Made by a program: the position numbers and the translations under genes
Notes under the pieces: model-generated
Told to the model about the DNA's origin: nothing
The model's input: the letters and a program-made list of their open reading frames with translations, nothing else
The model's database searches: none
Shown here: positions 10,991 through 23,954 of the stretch, in pieces
Numbering within the stretch: position 1 is the first letter of the stretch
How the letters are laid out: every line of letters begins with the position of its first letter
Origin: Isoetes taiwanensis
Taxonomy: Eukaryota > Streptophyta > Lycopodiopsida > Isoetales > Isoetaceae
Reading direction: 5' to 3'
NCBI GenBank assembly: GCA_021234155.1
Contig: JAJEKV010000060.1
Coordinates: 8,082,323 to 8,146,322 of the forward strand
DNA length: 64,000 bases

Positions 10991-12814
10991 TGCAATATGA
11001 GCATGGGGAATAATAAATATGACGAAGATGCAGCATTGATTTTGTGGGTCAACAAACAAAGTTTTGGAAACTTCAGTTTCAGAAAGCAATTTTTCGACCA
11101 CGACAAATCAGTAAGAAAGCTAAGATCTGGGTAGTAGTCTTTGAGTTGTGTATTTGCTGCTGCTTTAAGGCATAGCTGTTTAAGTATAGCTGTATTTGCT
11201 GCTGCTTCCTTTCCTGGTTTTATCTGTTCATTCTAGAAGGCTTACCGGTTAGGAACTGCAAAAGGTTGGTTCTAAATTTGATTGTAGATGACAAAAAGGT
11301 TCTTTCAAGGAAATTGGAGTTGTTGTTGGACAAGGTTGGTGCTACTAACTGGAACTGGAAATGCTGGCTCTAAATTCAGTTCTGGAATTGATTGCAGGTC
11401 ACAAAACAAAAAATGGATTTCAAGACAATTGGGGTTGTAATTGCACAAGATTATGAATGTTCCTACCAGATGCAGATAAAATAATAAGTATGATTCGAAA
11501 ATCATCGTGTAAAACATATGCACTCTAGGCATTTATCTACATCGTATATTTATCACGCTATAACTCTGCCCTTTTGACCATTTTGCCCTTTTCTGGCTCT
11601 AGGATCACTTGTACTGAATGGAGGTATGATCATGGTTCAAGTTAGATGACCTAAACAATGGAGAATGCATGTATGGCCTGGTGAGATTCTTAGAAAGATA
11701 CTTCTAGCCGAAGCTGCATGCATCTCCTCGTAATGACAATTAGGTACATTCCCTTCAACTCGCATTTTGATCTGATTATGTGATTATCACCTTTAATGCC
11801 CTGTCAATTTAAATGCATTGCTAGTTATTTCTTTTGTGCCTTGTCAATGACATCCGGTTAAGCTCACTTCAATAAGGAATGCATCCACTATCGTTGTTCA
11901 TGAAGAATTCTGCACCCTTGTTAACAAGGCAGCCTTGCTAGAATATGCCTCCAGTTGGCTTGGCTGTGGAAGACCATTTTATCTGGATTAATCCCATCCT
12001 CATTTGCATAATCTTAAAATTCTTAGAATATTAGCAAATTATTGAATGTTGCGTAAGATTCCTCCAAGCAAGCATGTTTGATATAGCACCCTTAAATTCT
12101 CTGTCATGGCTTTATTAAAAGGATGGCTTGTGGACATTTTGTTGTCGTTTATAAATTTCAATTATGCTGCGGTGTTTATAAACAACATATCTTGCTGCAT
12201 GTTTTTCCACTAAATGCAAGGCTAAAACTTAAAAGCATAAGCAAATACACAGCCCAAAGATTCAGGTGAGCCCATCGCAAGAGTTGATATTAAAGAGAGT
12301 CCTCTACTCAGATTCCACCAGCCACAACCTTTTGCCAAAATAGGCATCCATTCATGTGCCAGGTGACCCTTCAAAAGCAAATTCAAACATGCAACCCGAT
12401 TCCACTTGGCACCAGTATTGAACAGTATAGATAGACTTCTTCATTGAAGCATAAACTAAAGCCATGCACCAACTAGAAAATGTGATATCGATGGGATAGA
12501 TATGGGTGCTAAATCACATGTTGCTCTCATGCTCAACTCTCATGCACATGCTGGTTTTGTATGCCACTGGATTTTCATGCCATCCACACTAGAAGCTACA
12601 GCTCTGTCTATCAAGAAAATGTCCCTAGAAGTACCTAATACTATTTATAACAACGTTCAGATAAATAGGAGAACTTTGGTTGCAGTGAGCTACGCTGGTC
12701 TTATGCATAAATCATACTTAACACGAAGAAGGTAAGGTACATGTGCATAATTTAAGTTTGTCAAAATCTTTGATGAAAATACTGATGTTAGATAAATGTT
12801 GTTAGTTCATAGAC

Positions 12815-12934
12815 CTGGAGTTGAGATGTGTAAGCTCTTGGTTTTGTACGCTATTAAATAACATCAACACACATCTGGAGTTGAGATGTGTAAGCTCTTG
12901 GTTTTGTACGCTATTAAATAACATCAACACACAT
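12815..12934. repeat. 2 x 60-bp perfect tandem duplication
   Basis: Two head-to-tail units start CTGGAGTTGAGATGTGTAAG and end CATCAACACACAT. It predates the block duplication because 50381-50500 has the same two units. Confidence 0.95.
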
Positions 12935-13000
12935 GCAAAGTGGATGCATAATAAAGAAGACAAGTACCAAATGTATACAATGGAATTATATAAACTACAA

Positions 13001-15440
13001 TTGTGACAAGTCGGACATGACAACCTCTATGATATTTTGTTTACTTGATGTATAAATTGTATTGTTCCAATAGCTAAAACATTATCGCTAAATCCTGGCC
13101 CTTGGGGCCAGGGCCACCGAGAATACCACGTGGGATGAAACCTGCACCCTCGAGATGGGAACGTTATAAACAGAATACTTATCGTAGCAAATAACTAACC
13201 TACCTCCACTAATTCCCATGAGATGGGAACGTTATAAACAGAATACTTACCGTAGAAAATAACTAACCTACCTCCACTAATTCCCTGGTCCAGGTTTATC
13301 ATCATCTTGGATTGATTCAAAAAGTGCCTCGCCTAATCCAACTGGGTATACATTCTATAATTTCTCTTCAAAATTTGTTTCGTTGCTTTTTTTACTTAAA
13401 AATGAGCGTCCCTCTTCTTGTGCAAAATAACATTTTTTGAAGACGTTGAGTACGCATGCCCTACAAGATCAATCCCTCCTTTGGCACTAATCAACGGGCT
13501 TTCATCGAAATGTCGTATATGTTCTATTGGCTATCTCATCAAAGCTAACAATGTCAATTATGTCTTTGCTCTTACCTGACTTTGACTGGAATGGTCGGTG
13601 CTTGCTCGATCTAATCCATTTTTCTTTTTTCAAAAGGTTTTCAGTTTGTTGTTCTTGGCGTCACGACTCACGATCTCATTGATACTGTTGGTTAGTTTTT
13701 ATCCGTTCTCTGTTGCTGAGCTAACCTTGTCTTCCAGTGGCCAGATTCTTCCCCGATTCTTGCTTCCAGTCTTGCCAGATTCTTGCTCGATTCTTGCTTC
13801 TGATTGTCTCAGTTTCTTGCTTAAGTTTCTTTCCAGGTTTTTGCTAGATTCTTGCTTCAGAATGTGCTGGATTTTGCATCCCAAGCTCACAATTTTTCCA
13901 TGCCAAAGTTTTTGGCCTCCACCGGCTGTTCTCGGCGCGCGGGTTCGTTGTGTCCGGATACCTCCAGTTGGCAAAGCGTGTGTTGGCATGTTGGTGAAAT
14001 CTGAGAGTTATAAATGGTTAATGGTTTCACGTTCTAGCCCCCTTAGGTTCATTTTTTGTGCTTTTAGTTGGTTCAGGAACTTGGTTTATTTTCCTTAATA
14101 TATCCATGTTTTCTTTTCTATTATGGTCTTGGGATCCATTTTCTTGCCTCTGCTTGATTTATTCTCCTTAGTATATCCGTGTTTCCTCTAGTCGATGTTT
14201 ATGAGACCCAATGGAGGATATGCTTATGGATACTGTTTCGGAGCTGACCAATGTCTTTCACCGAGGTCTTAGGTGCTAACATCTTCGGATTTCCAGATGG
14301 CATTAGGGTTTTCCATCCTCTCCTTCTTTCCACATTCTTATTCCAGCAGCAGGTAACCAATCCACGAACGTAGGACCTCAGTTTCCTTCTTTTGCTTTAT
14401 GCGTGCTTTATCCCCTTCATCGAATTCATGTTTCATCTAGTCAAAGTACATTACGCTTCAGGTTCGTAACCCTTCATTAGATGCATGTTTCTTCAAGTCG
14501 ATCTTGAATTTGGGTTTTCAAACACGCTCCTTCCATTATGTCCCTTGGATACATGCTTGTTCTAGTTCGATGAAACTTTGACTTGCTGATAGGCATCTTT
14601 ATTCTCTCCTTATCGACCAATGAAGGGCGGGTTTTGTTACGCTACATTATAAGATGGGTTTGTCATGGGCCTTGGATGTTGTATGTTTTTTTGTGCCATG
14701 CCATGATGCGAACTTTTCAGGAGAATTTGTAGTGTTCTGAATGCCCCTGATCACTTGTGTTACTCTCTCCCCAGTAATGACCCCATTTTATCATGTTTGT
14801 TCTGGGGCCGCTTTCATGGATCTTGATCCTTTATATCATGTTTCTTCTAGACTGTGTTTCGTGAATCTTGTACAATTGTCGTTGTCTTGCAAGAATTCAT
14901 AGGTTATGCATTTCTTTTTGGTCTCAAAGTGCAATTGTGCGTTGTGGCATTACTTGTTCCAATCTTTGTGAGATGTTTGCATTCTATGATTTTCTTTGCC
15001 CTTCCTAAGATGGGCCTATGATCCATTGTTTTTAAACTTTGTGCAGATGGATTCTTTAGCATTTATATCTTTCACATTTTCTGTACTCATGAACTCACTA
15101 TTTTAATGGTTCATTTTTGTACATTTGAACTTGTTATCTTAATCAATTTCTTATACGGGTTTTGAGTCAAATAGCGACCCCATCTTGACTTGGTGATAAC
15201 TTGGGCAACAATAGATGAAATTTATTAGTATAACTTCGTGACACCATGGATCAACAATGGCCGAGATTCTTTTATGATGAGTGATGGCTTCCTCTTCAAT
15301 TTAAGTATGGGGTGTATGAGGTCTATAATTGTTATTGTGTCGGAGTTTTTCAGAGCATTTGCAAGATGTGCTCATTCTTCGGCATTGATTTATTGGTTTG
15401 GTACATATACTTGGGTTCTTTTTAGACTACTCGTGTCTAT
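13001..15440. repeat. Block D, copy 1
   Basis: Non-coding block, repeated with internal deletions at 51580-53098. It includes a 2 x 68-bp tandem duplication at 13152-13285 (GAGATGGGAACGTTATAAAC...). The rest is T-rich and resembles unit B in composition. Open frames here (for example 13598-14098) are compositional. Past 14880 it has no counterpart in the window. Confidence 0.7.
13740..13870. repeat. Degenerate GATTCTTGCTTC repeat
   Basis: About eight imperfect copies of a 12-mer around GATTCTTGCTTC, with CCAG interruptions. Present at 52310-52440 with small rearrangements. Confidence 0.7.
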
Positions 15441-17607
15441 TATAGGGTGGTTGGATACATCATTCACATCACTTGGCCAAGTTTATTTCTGTTGTTCTTT
15501 TATTCTTTGTTCCCTTTGTTCTGTTTGTTCTATCTGTCTTTGCATTCGTTCCTTTGCCCCTTTTATCCTATTGTTCCATTTACTTATTTCGCCCTTGCTT
15601 CGTGTTCATGCTTCCTTTGGTGTCGTTGCTGCTAATATATTAGTCTCTAGTTCTATTGTTCTGGTTACTGCACTAATCTCATCTTCCACTTGACATCTTT
15701 TTGTTCCCTACATTCCATCAGTTGCTTTAGTTAGCTTTGTCCATATTGGTTCGTTTTTTGTCTCTTTCTTAGCTCCATACATGAATCGTACGGTTCATTC
15801 ATTTTGCTCACGTATGTCTTTTTTGCTCCACGTCTCCTCCGATCCTATTTAATTTTAGTGCTTGTTTTGCTTTAGATAGTTGTTCCATTTTTTCAACTGC
15901 CATACCTTGTCTCTTTAATCTAATTGTTCTTCATGCTCCTTTTTTCCTTTTTGTTCTTTATTCCATTTTGTTTGTTTGGTTTTTCAAAGTTCATTGGTTC
16001 TATTGTCATCTCTTTCCAAAGTGTTTCCTTCATATCCTTCTTCTGTCTTCTTTTCCTATCGAGATATATTTTAATGTTGGCTTTGATATTATCTTCATTT
16101 TTCTCCCATGGTTCCCTTGATTTGTTGCTCATTTTTCTATTTGCTATCTAGGTTAGTTTGATGTCATAATATTTTTTGTTGACGTAGTATTATTGGGTGC
16201 ATTAATTCTGTTAGATTTGTGCTTTATTATTGTTGTTGTTTTGGTTTGCCATATCGTGGATTTGTTGTTTTTATCCCAACAATTCCTTTCCAATATTTTA
16301 TTGCATTGTTCTATGGTTCGCTTTATGTATTTCGTTATTCAATACTCTGCTATAGTTCCTTTCCCATCTTTCACCGCATTGTTCCATTTGTTCAGTTTAT
16401 GCATTTCATGGTTCCAATACTCTAACATTCTTCACTTCCCTTTTTTGCCTCATTTCCAATATTCCGTTACCTTTATTGTCTCATTACTCCTTTGTCACTT
16501 TTGCACTCTGTTGTTTTTTATTTTCTAGCATTCCTTACTTGCTCCTCTTTCCTCGTTCTTCTTGTTCCATGTTCCTCATCAGCTTCTTTTTGGTGCATTT
16601 CATTCATTTTGCATTGATCCTGGTCGACTCAGTTCTTCCTTTGGTGGCTTCATTTCATATTCATCTCCTTACCTTTATCTATGCATTACGTTTCAAGTTT
16701 TGTTGCATTGACTCTTATAGACTCGTTTTTTCTTCGGCTTCTACATTTCATGTTTGTTTGGTTTCTTGTTTATTCAAATTTGACATGTTGATCCCATAAT
16801 CGTTTTATCATAATCCTTCAATCCTGCTGCCTTTTGTCTATCAGTTTGACCTCAGCTGCTTTTGCGTCCATTCAAGTCCTCCTATTCCATTTGTTCTATT
16901 GCTCCATCTTATTTGACACGCCTCATTGACTCTATCCATCCCGTTTCTCATTGTTGTTATCTATTTTTTGCCCCGCTCATACTTTGTTCCTTTTTTGCTA
17001 TGTAGTCTTCTGCCCCAGGAGTTTTTATTCAATCATCATCCGTCCAATCTGCTTTTTGTTGTTATATATATTCTAATAGTTCTACTAAGTATCGTAGTTT
17101 GTTATTTGTTCCATGGTCTTCGTTAATCTCCTTTGCCTTGGTCATCTCTATGCTATGCTCACATGTTTTTCGTCAGCTTTCCTTGCTGTTTTGCCTCTTT
17201 TCACACATTCCAACTCGCTCATCTTATTCCGGCCTCTTTTTTTACTTGGTTTCACTTTTCCTATTTTTCCTTGCCCTGTCTTCCATGTCACTATCAATAC
17301 TAGCTCTCTCTTATGTGGTTCCTTTCTACCAAGTGCTATTCCTTATCTTCACCGGGCATTCATCCCATCTACTTTTTTGTTGCTCTATTTGCATCTTTAT
17401 TGTCTTGACTTTTAGATTCGTTCCACTTTCTTCATGTGTTTTGTTACCCTCATCTGTGCATTTTGTTTCTTTTTATCCCAGTAACCCTTGTGGACTGGAT
17501 CCCTACTTAACCTTTTTAGTCACATCTAGAGGGCGTTGTGGTCACGTGCTTATTCTGATGTCTCATCTTCCACTTGGGATGGTGAAGTTTCATCTTCATT
17601 TTATTAA
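15441..17607. repeat. Partial block: spacer F plus unit B, without LTR and without element X
   Basis: 15441-15935 matches spacer F of the other copies and starts at TATTATAGGGTGG, exactly where the copia LTR ends in copies 2 and 3. It is therefore the pre-insertion site of the copia element. At 15936-15956 (CTCC, T-run, CC, T-run, GTTCTTTATT) it passes straight into unit B and lacks element X. The right half (16946-17607) is a unit-B variant shared with 23056-23650. No genes. Confidence 0.75.
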
Positions 17608-17668
17608 TGTATAGCTGTTTTGATTACATGAACCAAAGGTCCCGGGGCGGCGCATATAAGTTGTTCTT

Positions 17669-18328
17669 CTAAAGTGTTTCCATCATTTTCCTTCTTCCTT
17701 TTTCCAGTGATCTGGCCATTGGGTCTCCAGTTCTTATCATAAGCTCAGCCTTTTCTCTATTCCTAGCTACTGTTCTCACCAAGGTAGACAGTTGCTCAAA
17801 CTCAGAGAATGCTCTTGAAAGAGAGAGTACATGAAAGTCTTTTGTAATTGGAACTCCAGCTGCGTCAAGATCTGTAACAATGTTGTCATACGTTTGAAAG
17901 AAAACAGTTAGATTATCTTCTTCCTCGAATTTTAATCTTCTCAGCTCCCTGTCAAGTAATTCAATTTGAGATGAATTTTTCACCTCATAGTTCTTTATCA
18001 AAAAATCCCACATCTCCTTGGGTGTTTTATTTTTTATTTTGAACATGATACTAGAACTTAGCTTACTAGCAATGATACATCTTGCCTGATGTGTTCTTTT
18101 TGTGTTGCTCCCACTTGCAACAGCATTTATCGATGCCTCACTTGCACCACTGTCTTGAGAGTTTGTTGTGCTGCTCTCACCTTCTTCAATACTTTCTCCA
18201 ATCACCAGATCCCACAGTTCTTCAGCCAGCAACACATCCTTCAGTCTTTCCTTCCATGCCTGAAATCCAGCTTCTCCTTGAAATATCTCAACTTCATTGA
18301 GCAAGGAAGAACCAAGTCTAATTGCCAT
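17669..18328 (-). CDS. gag: Ty1/copia Gag, N-terminal part, intact frame
   Basis: A 219-residue open frame on minus from the ATG at 18328. It begins MAIRLGSSLLNEVEIFQGE and has the copia Gag/UBN2 pattern: an N-terminal 'F.G...W..R....L...ELWD.V' segment, then EMWDFLIKNYEVKN, then RELRRLKFEEEDNLTVFF and a helical region with LVRTVARNREKAELMIRTG. It stops at METL before the CCHC knuckle. The sequence beyond (17608-17660) shows no protease, integrase or RT. The element is thus LTR-PBS-partial gag only and cannot transpose alone. Of three copies in the window this is the only one with an uninterrupted frame. Confidence 0.9.
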   Translation of the reverse strand: MAIRLGSSLLNEVEIFQGEAGFQAWKERLKDVLLAEELWDLVIGESIEEGESSTTNSQDSGASEASINAVASGSNTKRTHQARCIIASKLSSSIMFKIKNKTPKEMWDFLIKNYEVKNSSQIELLDRELRRLKFEEEDNLTVFFQTYDNIVTDLDAAGVPITKDFHVLSLSRAFSEFEQLSTLVRTVARNREKAELMIRTGDPMARSLEKGRRKMMETL

Positions 18329-18330
18329 TT

Positions 18331-18343
18331 GGCTCTGATACCA
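18331..18343 (-). promoter_or_regulatory. Copia primer-binding site, copy 2
   Basis: TGGTATCAGAGCC on the minus strand, complementary to the initiator tRNA-Met 3' end, one base from the LTR. Confidence 0.9.
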
Positions 18344-18344
18344 A

Positions 18345-18854
18345 TGTTAAATAATGTGAGTAACAATTTAGAAACAACAATTCTAAGTAATAGATAGGCA
18401 ACTAACTTCAATATAATCAGTTAAGCTAGACAATAACTTAAACTATCAATTTCAGTCCATACAACTACAATGACAATGGTCAATATTTCAAACTACTAGT
18501 ATTCATTAAAAGACCATTCCCCTGCAAATATTACAGCATCGAACTCATTACTCAGTATTCATCTTGTTTTTAATTTATAGATCTGATCCTAACCACTTGC
18601 AGGCAGTTCCGGATCGATCCAATTCGGTCGCCTCTCCTGTAGGAAGTCGTTTGATTCTATTCGGCCTCACAATGTATCTATAAATAACAAGATCTGGATT
18701 TTCATAATATTCACTGACCATATGGTTTAACCTATGCTGTTATTTTTTCAACTTTAAACCATTGAGGGTCTCAACCTTGTCTTCACCTTAACCATTGAAG
18801 TTATTAATTTCGTCTTCACAACTTGTATCCTCCTTCACATTAACATTTCCAACA
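18345..18854 (-). repeat. Copia LTR, 510 bp
   Basis: On the minus strand it begins TGTTGGAAATGTTAATGTG and ends CTCACATTATTTAACA, the TG...CA ends typical of LTRs, followed by the primer-binding site and gag. The outer flank ATAGGGTGG matches the empty site at 15449. No partner LTR exists on the other side of gag. Confidence 0.88.
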
Positions 18855-19404
18855 ATAGGGTGGTTGGATACATCATTCACATCACTTGGCCAAGTTTATT
18901 TTTGTTGTTATTTTATTCTTTGTTCCCTTTGTTCTGTTTGTTCTATCTGTCTTTGCATTCGTTCCTTTGCCCCTTTTATCCCATTGTTTCATTTACTTAT
19001 TTTGCGTTGCTTCGTGTTTTAGTTCGATATGCTCTAGTGTTCATGCTTCCTTTGGTGTCGTTGCCGCTCATATATTAGTCTCTAGTTCTATTGTTCTGGT
19101 TACTCCACTGATCTCATCTTCCACCTAACATCTTTTTGTTCCCTATATTCCATCAGTTGCTTTAGTTAGCTTTGTCCATATTGGTTCTATTTGGTCATTA
19201 GTCTCCTTAGCCTCCACGGTCTCTTTTTAATTGTTCTAGTTTGGCCATTTGCTCTCGTTTTTTGTCTCTTTCTTAGCTCCATACATGAATCGTACGCGCA
19301 TGTCTTTTTTGCTCCACGTCTCATTCGATCCTATTTAATTTTAGTGCTTGTTTTGCTTTAGATACTTGTGTCTTTAATCTAATTGTTCTTCATGCTCCTT
19401 TTTT
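18855..19404. repeat. Spacer F, copy 2
   Basis: Pyrimidine-rich, non-coding. Matches 15441-15935 and 25132-25716. Confidence 0.7.
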
Positions 19405-22051
19405 GGGTCGCCCCTACGGGGGCAGACCCTCGTTTATGTGGGTATGTAGGCATATCTGGGTATATGCCGGCATATGCCTAGCATATGCTGATGACTGCTA
19501 AAAACTGGCTGCTGCCTGTAAATGGTCGGTCATCCAGCCCCATTCCTTCTCTCGCGTTGTTCCTCCGTTCCCGCTCCGCTTCTCTTCTCAAAGCAAAAAA
19601 AAGCAGCAGAAGATGGCTCCATCCCCCGGCTTCCGGAGGCCCTGCTCTGCCTCGTCCTGTCTCTGCGATGGAGCTTTTGTTGGCTTCTGCCTCGGGAATA
19701 ACAGAGGATGTGAAGAACATGCTTTCATGTTAGAGGGCTTTTTCAAACAGAGTCGGATGGTAAGAATAGGTTTCTGGATTGAGCTTCTTCAAACATAGTC
19801 GGATGTTTACGCTAGTTTTAAGTTTTTTCTCTGCGTCTTCAAACGGGGTCCAATGGTTCCGCTTCTTCAAACAAGGTATCATCCTTATCACCACGTGAGC
19901 TTGATGCAGATTTGTATACTTAGAGGCGGTTTTAGCACCGGCTTCCGTCAAATGCAATGTTCATAGGATACCTTTTACCTTTCACATGCAAAGATCTTGC
20001 ATTTTCTTGACGAAGACTTGAGCACGCCTTAGAGAACCATATTACGCAAAGTGAAGATGTTTACCAAAAGATTTTAAATACTCGGTTTGAGCAAAACAAT
20101 TGGCGGGGTTGCCTCCATGTGAACAAAAGATCAGCTCAATAAGCTGCAGCTTCAATCATTCAATATCACCAGGCTAGGCCACCATTCGGTCCATATTTCC
20201 TCCTGGCTCTATCTAATAGTCTGTAGTTCTAGAAGTTCAGACAGCTTCCTTTTTAGAGGTAACCTATTTTTGAAGTCCATTGATTCTTCCCTGGTGGCTA
20301 TGATACGAAGGGGGTTTTCTGAGTGTATGCATTCGGGGTTGCTGCCATTTATGGATCCATGCTTGCTTGATGTGCCTGGGTTTCATTTTTCTTGATCTTG
20401 GATTATCTGCAGGCAAACCTGGGTAAACAATGCATTCGGGCTTTTGCCGCCTCTAGAAGGCTATGATTCTCCTAGATCCTGTTGAAATGCAAGATGCAGG
20501 GGAATGCCTTGGGTCAGGGCAGTATTATCATTTTCTTCTAGTGCTTTTGACTGGACGTTCATTTGGAAAGTATGTCATTAGTGCTTGTTTTGAAGGCATG
20601 CAACGATTGATTTTCATAGATGCTATTAAAAACTCAGTGTCTTCTTGTGGAGCAGTGGTATCTGCGGTCCTTAATAAAAAAGCTTGGTGTTCAGTCGGAT
20701 TCGTGCAGTTACTCATGCCAAATATGCTGTAGTTGGATATATTATGCAACATCCTGGAGTTCCGGGTATGCCTTGTGAATCACACAAAAGGTTTTGCAAA
20801 TTACATGTACCTTTGTCTTCGGCCTGGTATCTTTGTCTTCCGCTTGGTAGGGAAAACTAGACAAAGGTTCATACTGAGCAGACAAGACTCAAAAGTGCAT
20901 GTTAGATTTGGGAAGGTAAGCCTTGCCTTGTTGGAAGAGAATATAACCTTCTGCATGTTTTTTATTGATTATTTAACACAAGTTGGCAAGTTAGCTTTGG
21001 AGAAGAAACCCTTCACCAGAATCTTGCTGCCATCAATGAGCGTTCATCTTAAAGACATGAACATTTGTGATGTGAGGTTATCTCTACCATTAATATTAGA
21101 ATGTGCATCATGGGCCTCAAGAGCTTGGTATCTTGTGTTACATTTCGTTCAATAATATCATAAAGTTGATAATATTGTCTCTTTGTCTACAATTAAGAAT
21201 ATATGTTCATAAGAAAGACACAATATGAAAATGCTGCACTGACATTAGTTATTGCAATTACAAAGCAAAAAAAAACAATAGGCCTTTCTCAAAACAATAG
21301 ACCTTGAAACCACATTGACATGTTTGGTTAACATCTGGGTATAACAATCTAAAAGGAGAAATACCAAGAGTAGGTTCTTACCAGTTGCTCATGCAGTTGG
21401 TCTTTAAGTAGACATGAAGGTTTATGCGGCACAACAACAATTAAGAAGCTAGGGCCATTAATGGTCAAGTTGGTTTTATGGCAAGGCACATTGCCTATAA
21501 ATACAAAAATCCTTTTGTATGAGGAAATGCGGTCGGTGTCTAAGGTACTTATCAGTTCTCATGTCACAGATTGGGAATATAAATATGAGCCTTTATTTCC
21601 ACCTAGAAGTTACTATAAAAAATATTTTTTGTAACTTAGATGTGTGATTTACTTGCAAGATATCCAGACCAAGTAACATAGCGTTGTGTTGTTTGAGCTC
21701 TTTGAACAAGCAACCCAAAAGTTACTATAAAATTATTTTTTGGTAAATTAAATGTAATTTATTTGTAAGATATCCAGACTAAGGTAACATAGCATTGTTT
21801 GAGAGTGGAACCTTTGAACAAGGTACGCGTTGTTCACAAAAGAAAGTACAATTTGGAAGCATTTAAGGAACATTTTCCTTTCTCTTTGGTGCATTGAAAT
21901 AGAGAGTTAAATGAATTCAAGAGCTATATGAATTCAAGAGCAAGATACTCATATATAGTATATAGATTGTGAAAACATGAGTTCACGGTTTGATTTAGCT
22001 ACTTCACCCCGAAGAAGCTAGAGGGCAACCCTCCGTGCGAAGCACCTTGTT
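19405..22051. mobile_element. Element X, copy 2 (uninterrupted, 2.65 kb)
   Basis: The best reference copy, with no LINE insertion. The left end is GGGTCGCCCCTACGGGGGCA and the right end GAGGGCAACCCTCCGTGCGA with AGCACCTTGTT. CTTTTTT stands on both sides and may be a target duplication. Conserved short frames inside (20463-20732, 20733-21155 on plus) are kept between copies only because the DNA is near-identical. They are not shown to be genes. Confidence 0.6.
21382..21494 (-). pseudogene. Exon-like fragment in element X, copy 2
   Basis: Same exon as 27688-27800, with acceptor TTTATAG and donor GTAAGAACC intact. Two short changes (the equivalents of CTGG and CTGAAG are altered) disturb its frame. 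Both fall at CTG triplets and may be sequencing artefacts. Confidence 0.4.
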
Positions 22052-23650
22052 CTTTTTTGTTCTTTATTCCATTTTCTTTGTTTGGTTTTTCAAAGTTCAT
22101 TGATTCTATTGTCATCTTTCCAAAGTGTTTCCTTCATTTCCTTCTTCTGTCTTCTTTTCCTATCGAGATATATTTTAATGTTGGCTCCTTTTTATCTTAT
22201 GTTGATATTATCATTACATCAATAGCTTCATTTTTCTCCCTTGGTTCCCTTGACTTGTTGCTCATTTTTCTATTTGCTATCTAGGTCAGTTTGATGTCAT
22301 GGTACTTTTTGTTGACGTAGTAATTCTGTTAGATTTGTGCTTTATTATTGTTGTTGTTTTGGTTTGCCATATCGTGGATTTGTTGTTTTTATCCCAACAA
22401 TTCCTTTCCAATATTTTATTGCATTGTTCTATGGTTCGCTTTATGTATTTCGTTATTCAATACTCTGCCATAGCTCCTTTCCCATCTTTCACCGCATTGT
22501 TCCATTTGTTCAGTTTATGCATTTCATGGTTCCAATACTCTGCATTCTTCACTTCCCTTTTTTGCCTCATTTCCAATATTCTGTTACCTTTATTGTCTCA
22601 TTACTCCTTTGTCACTTTTGCACTCTGTTGTTTTTTATTTTCTAGCATTCCTTACTTGCTCCTCTTTCCTCGTTCTTCTTGTTCCATGTTCCTCATCAGC
22701 TTCTTTTTGGTGCATTTCATTCATTTTGCATTGATCCTTGGTCGACTCAGTTCTTCCTTCATTTCATATTCATCTCCTTACCTTTATCTATGCATTACGT
22801 TTCAAGTTTTGTTGCATTGACTCTTATAGACTCGTTTTTCCTTCGGCTTCTACATTTCATGTTTGTTTGGTTTCTTGTTTATTCAAATTTGACATGTTGA
22901 TCCCATAATCGTTTTATCATAATCCTTCAATCCTGCTGCCTTTTGTCTATCAATTTGACCTCAGCTGCTTTTGCGTCCATTCAAGTCCTCCTATTCCATT
23001 TGTTCTATTGTTCCATCTTATTTGACACGCCTCATTGACTCTATCCATCCCGTTTCTCATTGCTGTTATCTATTTTTTGCCCCGCTCATATTTTGTTCCT
23101 TTTTTGCCATGTAGTCTTCTGCCCCAGGAGTTTTTATTCAATCATCATTCGTCCAATCTGCTTTTTGTTGTTATATATATTCTAATAGTTCTACTAAGTA
23201 TCGTAGTTTGTTATTTGTTCCATGGTCTTCATTAATCTCCTTTGCCTTGGTCATCTCTATGCTATGCTCACATGTTTTTCGTCAGCTTTCCTTGCTGTTT
23301 TGCCTCTTTTCACACATTCCAACTCGCTCATCTTATTCCGGCCTCTTTTTTTACTTGGTTTCACTTTTCCTATTTTTCCTTGCCCTGTCTTCCATGTCAC
23401 TATCCATACTAGCTCTCTCTTATGTGGTTCCTTTCTACCAAGTGCTATTCCTTATCTTCACCTGGCATTCATCCCATCTACTTTTTTGTTGCTCTATTTG
23501 CATCTTTATTGTCTTGACTTTTAGATTCGTTCCACTTTCTTCATGTGTTTTGTTACCCTTTTTGTTTCTTTTTATCCCAGTAACCCTTGTGGACTGGATC
23601 CCTACTTAACCTTTTTAGTCACATCTAGAGGGCGTTGTCGTCACGTGCTT
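22052..23650. repeat. Unit B, copy 2
   Basis: Pyrimidine-rich, non-coding. Lacks the LINE fragment at the site equivalent to 5667. Its right half matches 16946-17607. Confidence 0.75.
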
Positions 23651-23893
23651 ATTCTGATCAGGGTTCGAAATTTGGGGGGTTTGACCCTTAAAAATCCGGT
23701 TATTCCAAAAAATTTCCGATAGTCAAAAAATATTCCCGGCATTTTTTCAGGCTATTTTCAGAGAAGTTTCTAAGGATTTCCGGGAAAGTACACTATAATT
23801 TCATGTATTTCCGGCAGCCTTAAATGCAAGCAGGCATTTTTAATGGTTAGGGCAAATTCTAATTTCGAATTAAGTTTCATCTTCATTTTATTA
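23651..23893. other. Junction segment of about 235 bp not found elsewhere
   Basis: At the boundary between the second and third gag blocks the expected CTCATCTTCCACTTGGGATG is replaced by A/T-rich sequence starting GATCAGGGTTCGAAATTTGG. GGTTCGAAA resembles a pol III B box, but no A box or tail is evident. I do not recognise it. Confidence 0.4.
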
Positions 23894-23954
23894 ATGTATA
23901 GCTGTTTTGATTACATGAACCAAAGGTCTCGAAGGCTGCATATAAGTTGTTCTT

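Larger units (their letters stand above)
7680..13000. repeat. Block C, copy 1
   Basis: A 5.3-kb block repeated at 45221-50568, mostly more than 95% alike outside patches altered at CAG/CTG. The first part (8140-10000) is packed with hairpins and GATAA-type motifs. The second part (10000-13000) is AT-rich with small tandem duplications and no gene I can support. Position 7680-7683 (CATA) is the empty target site of the 11-kb transposon found in the other copy. Confidence 0.8.
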
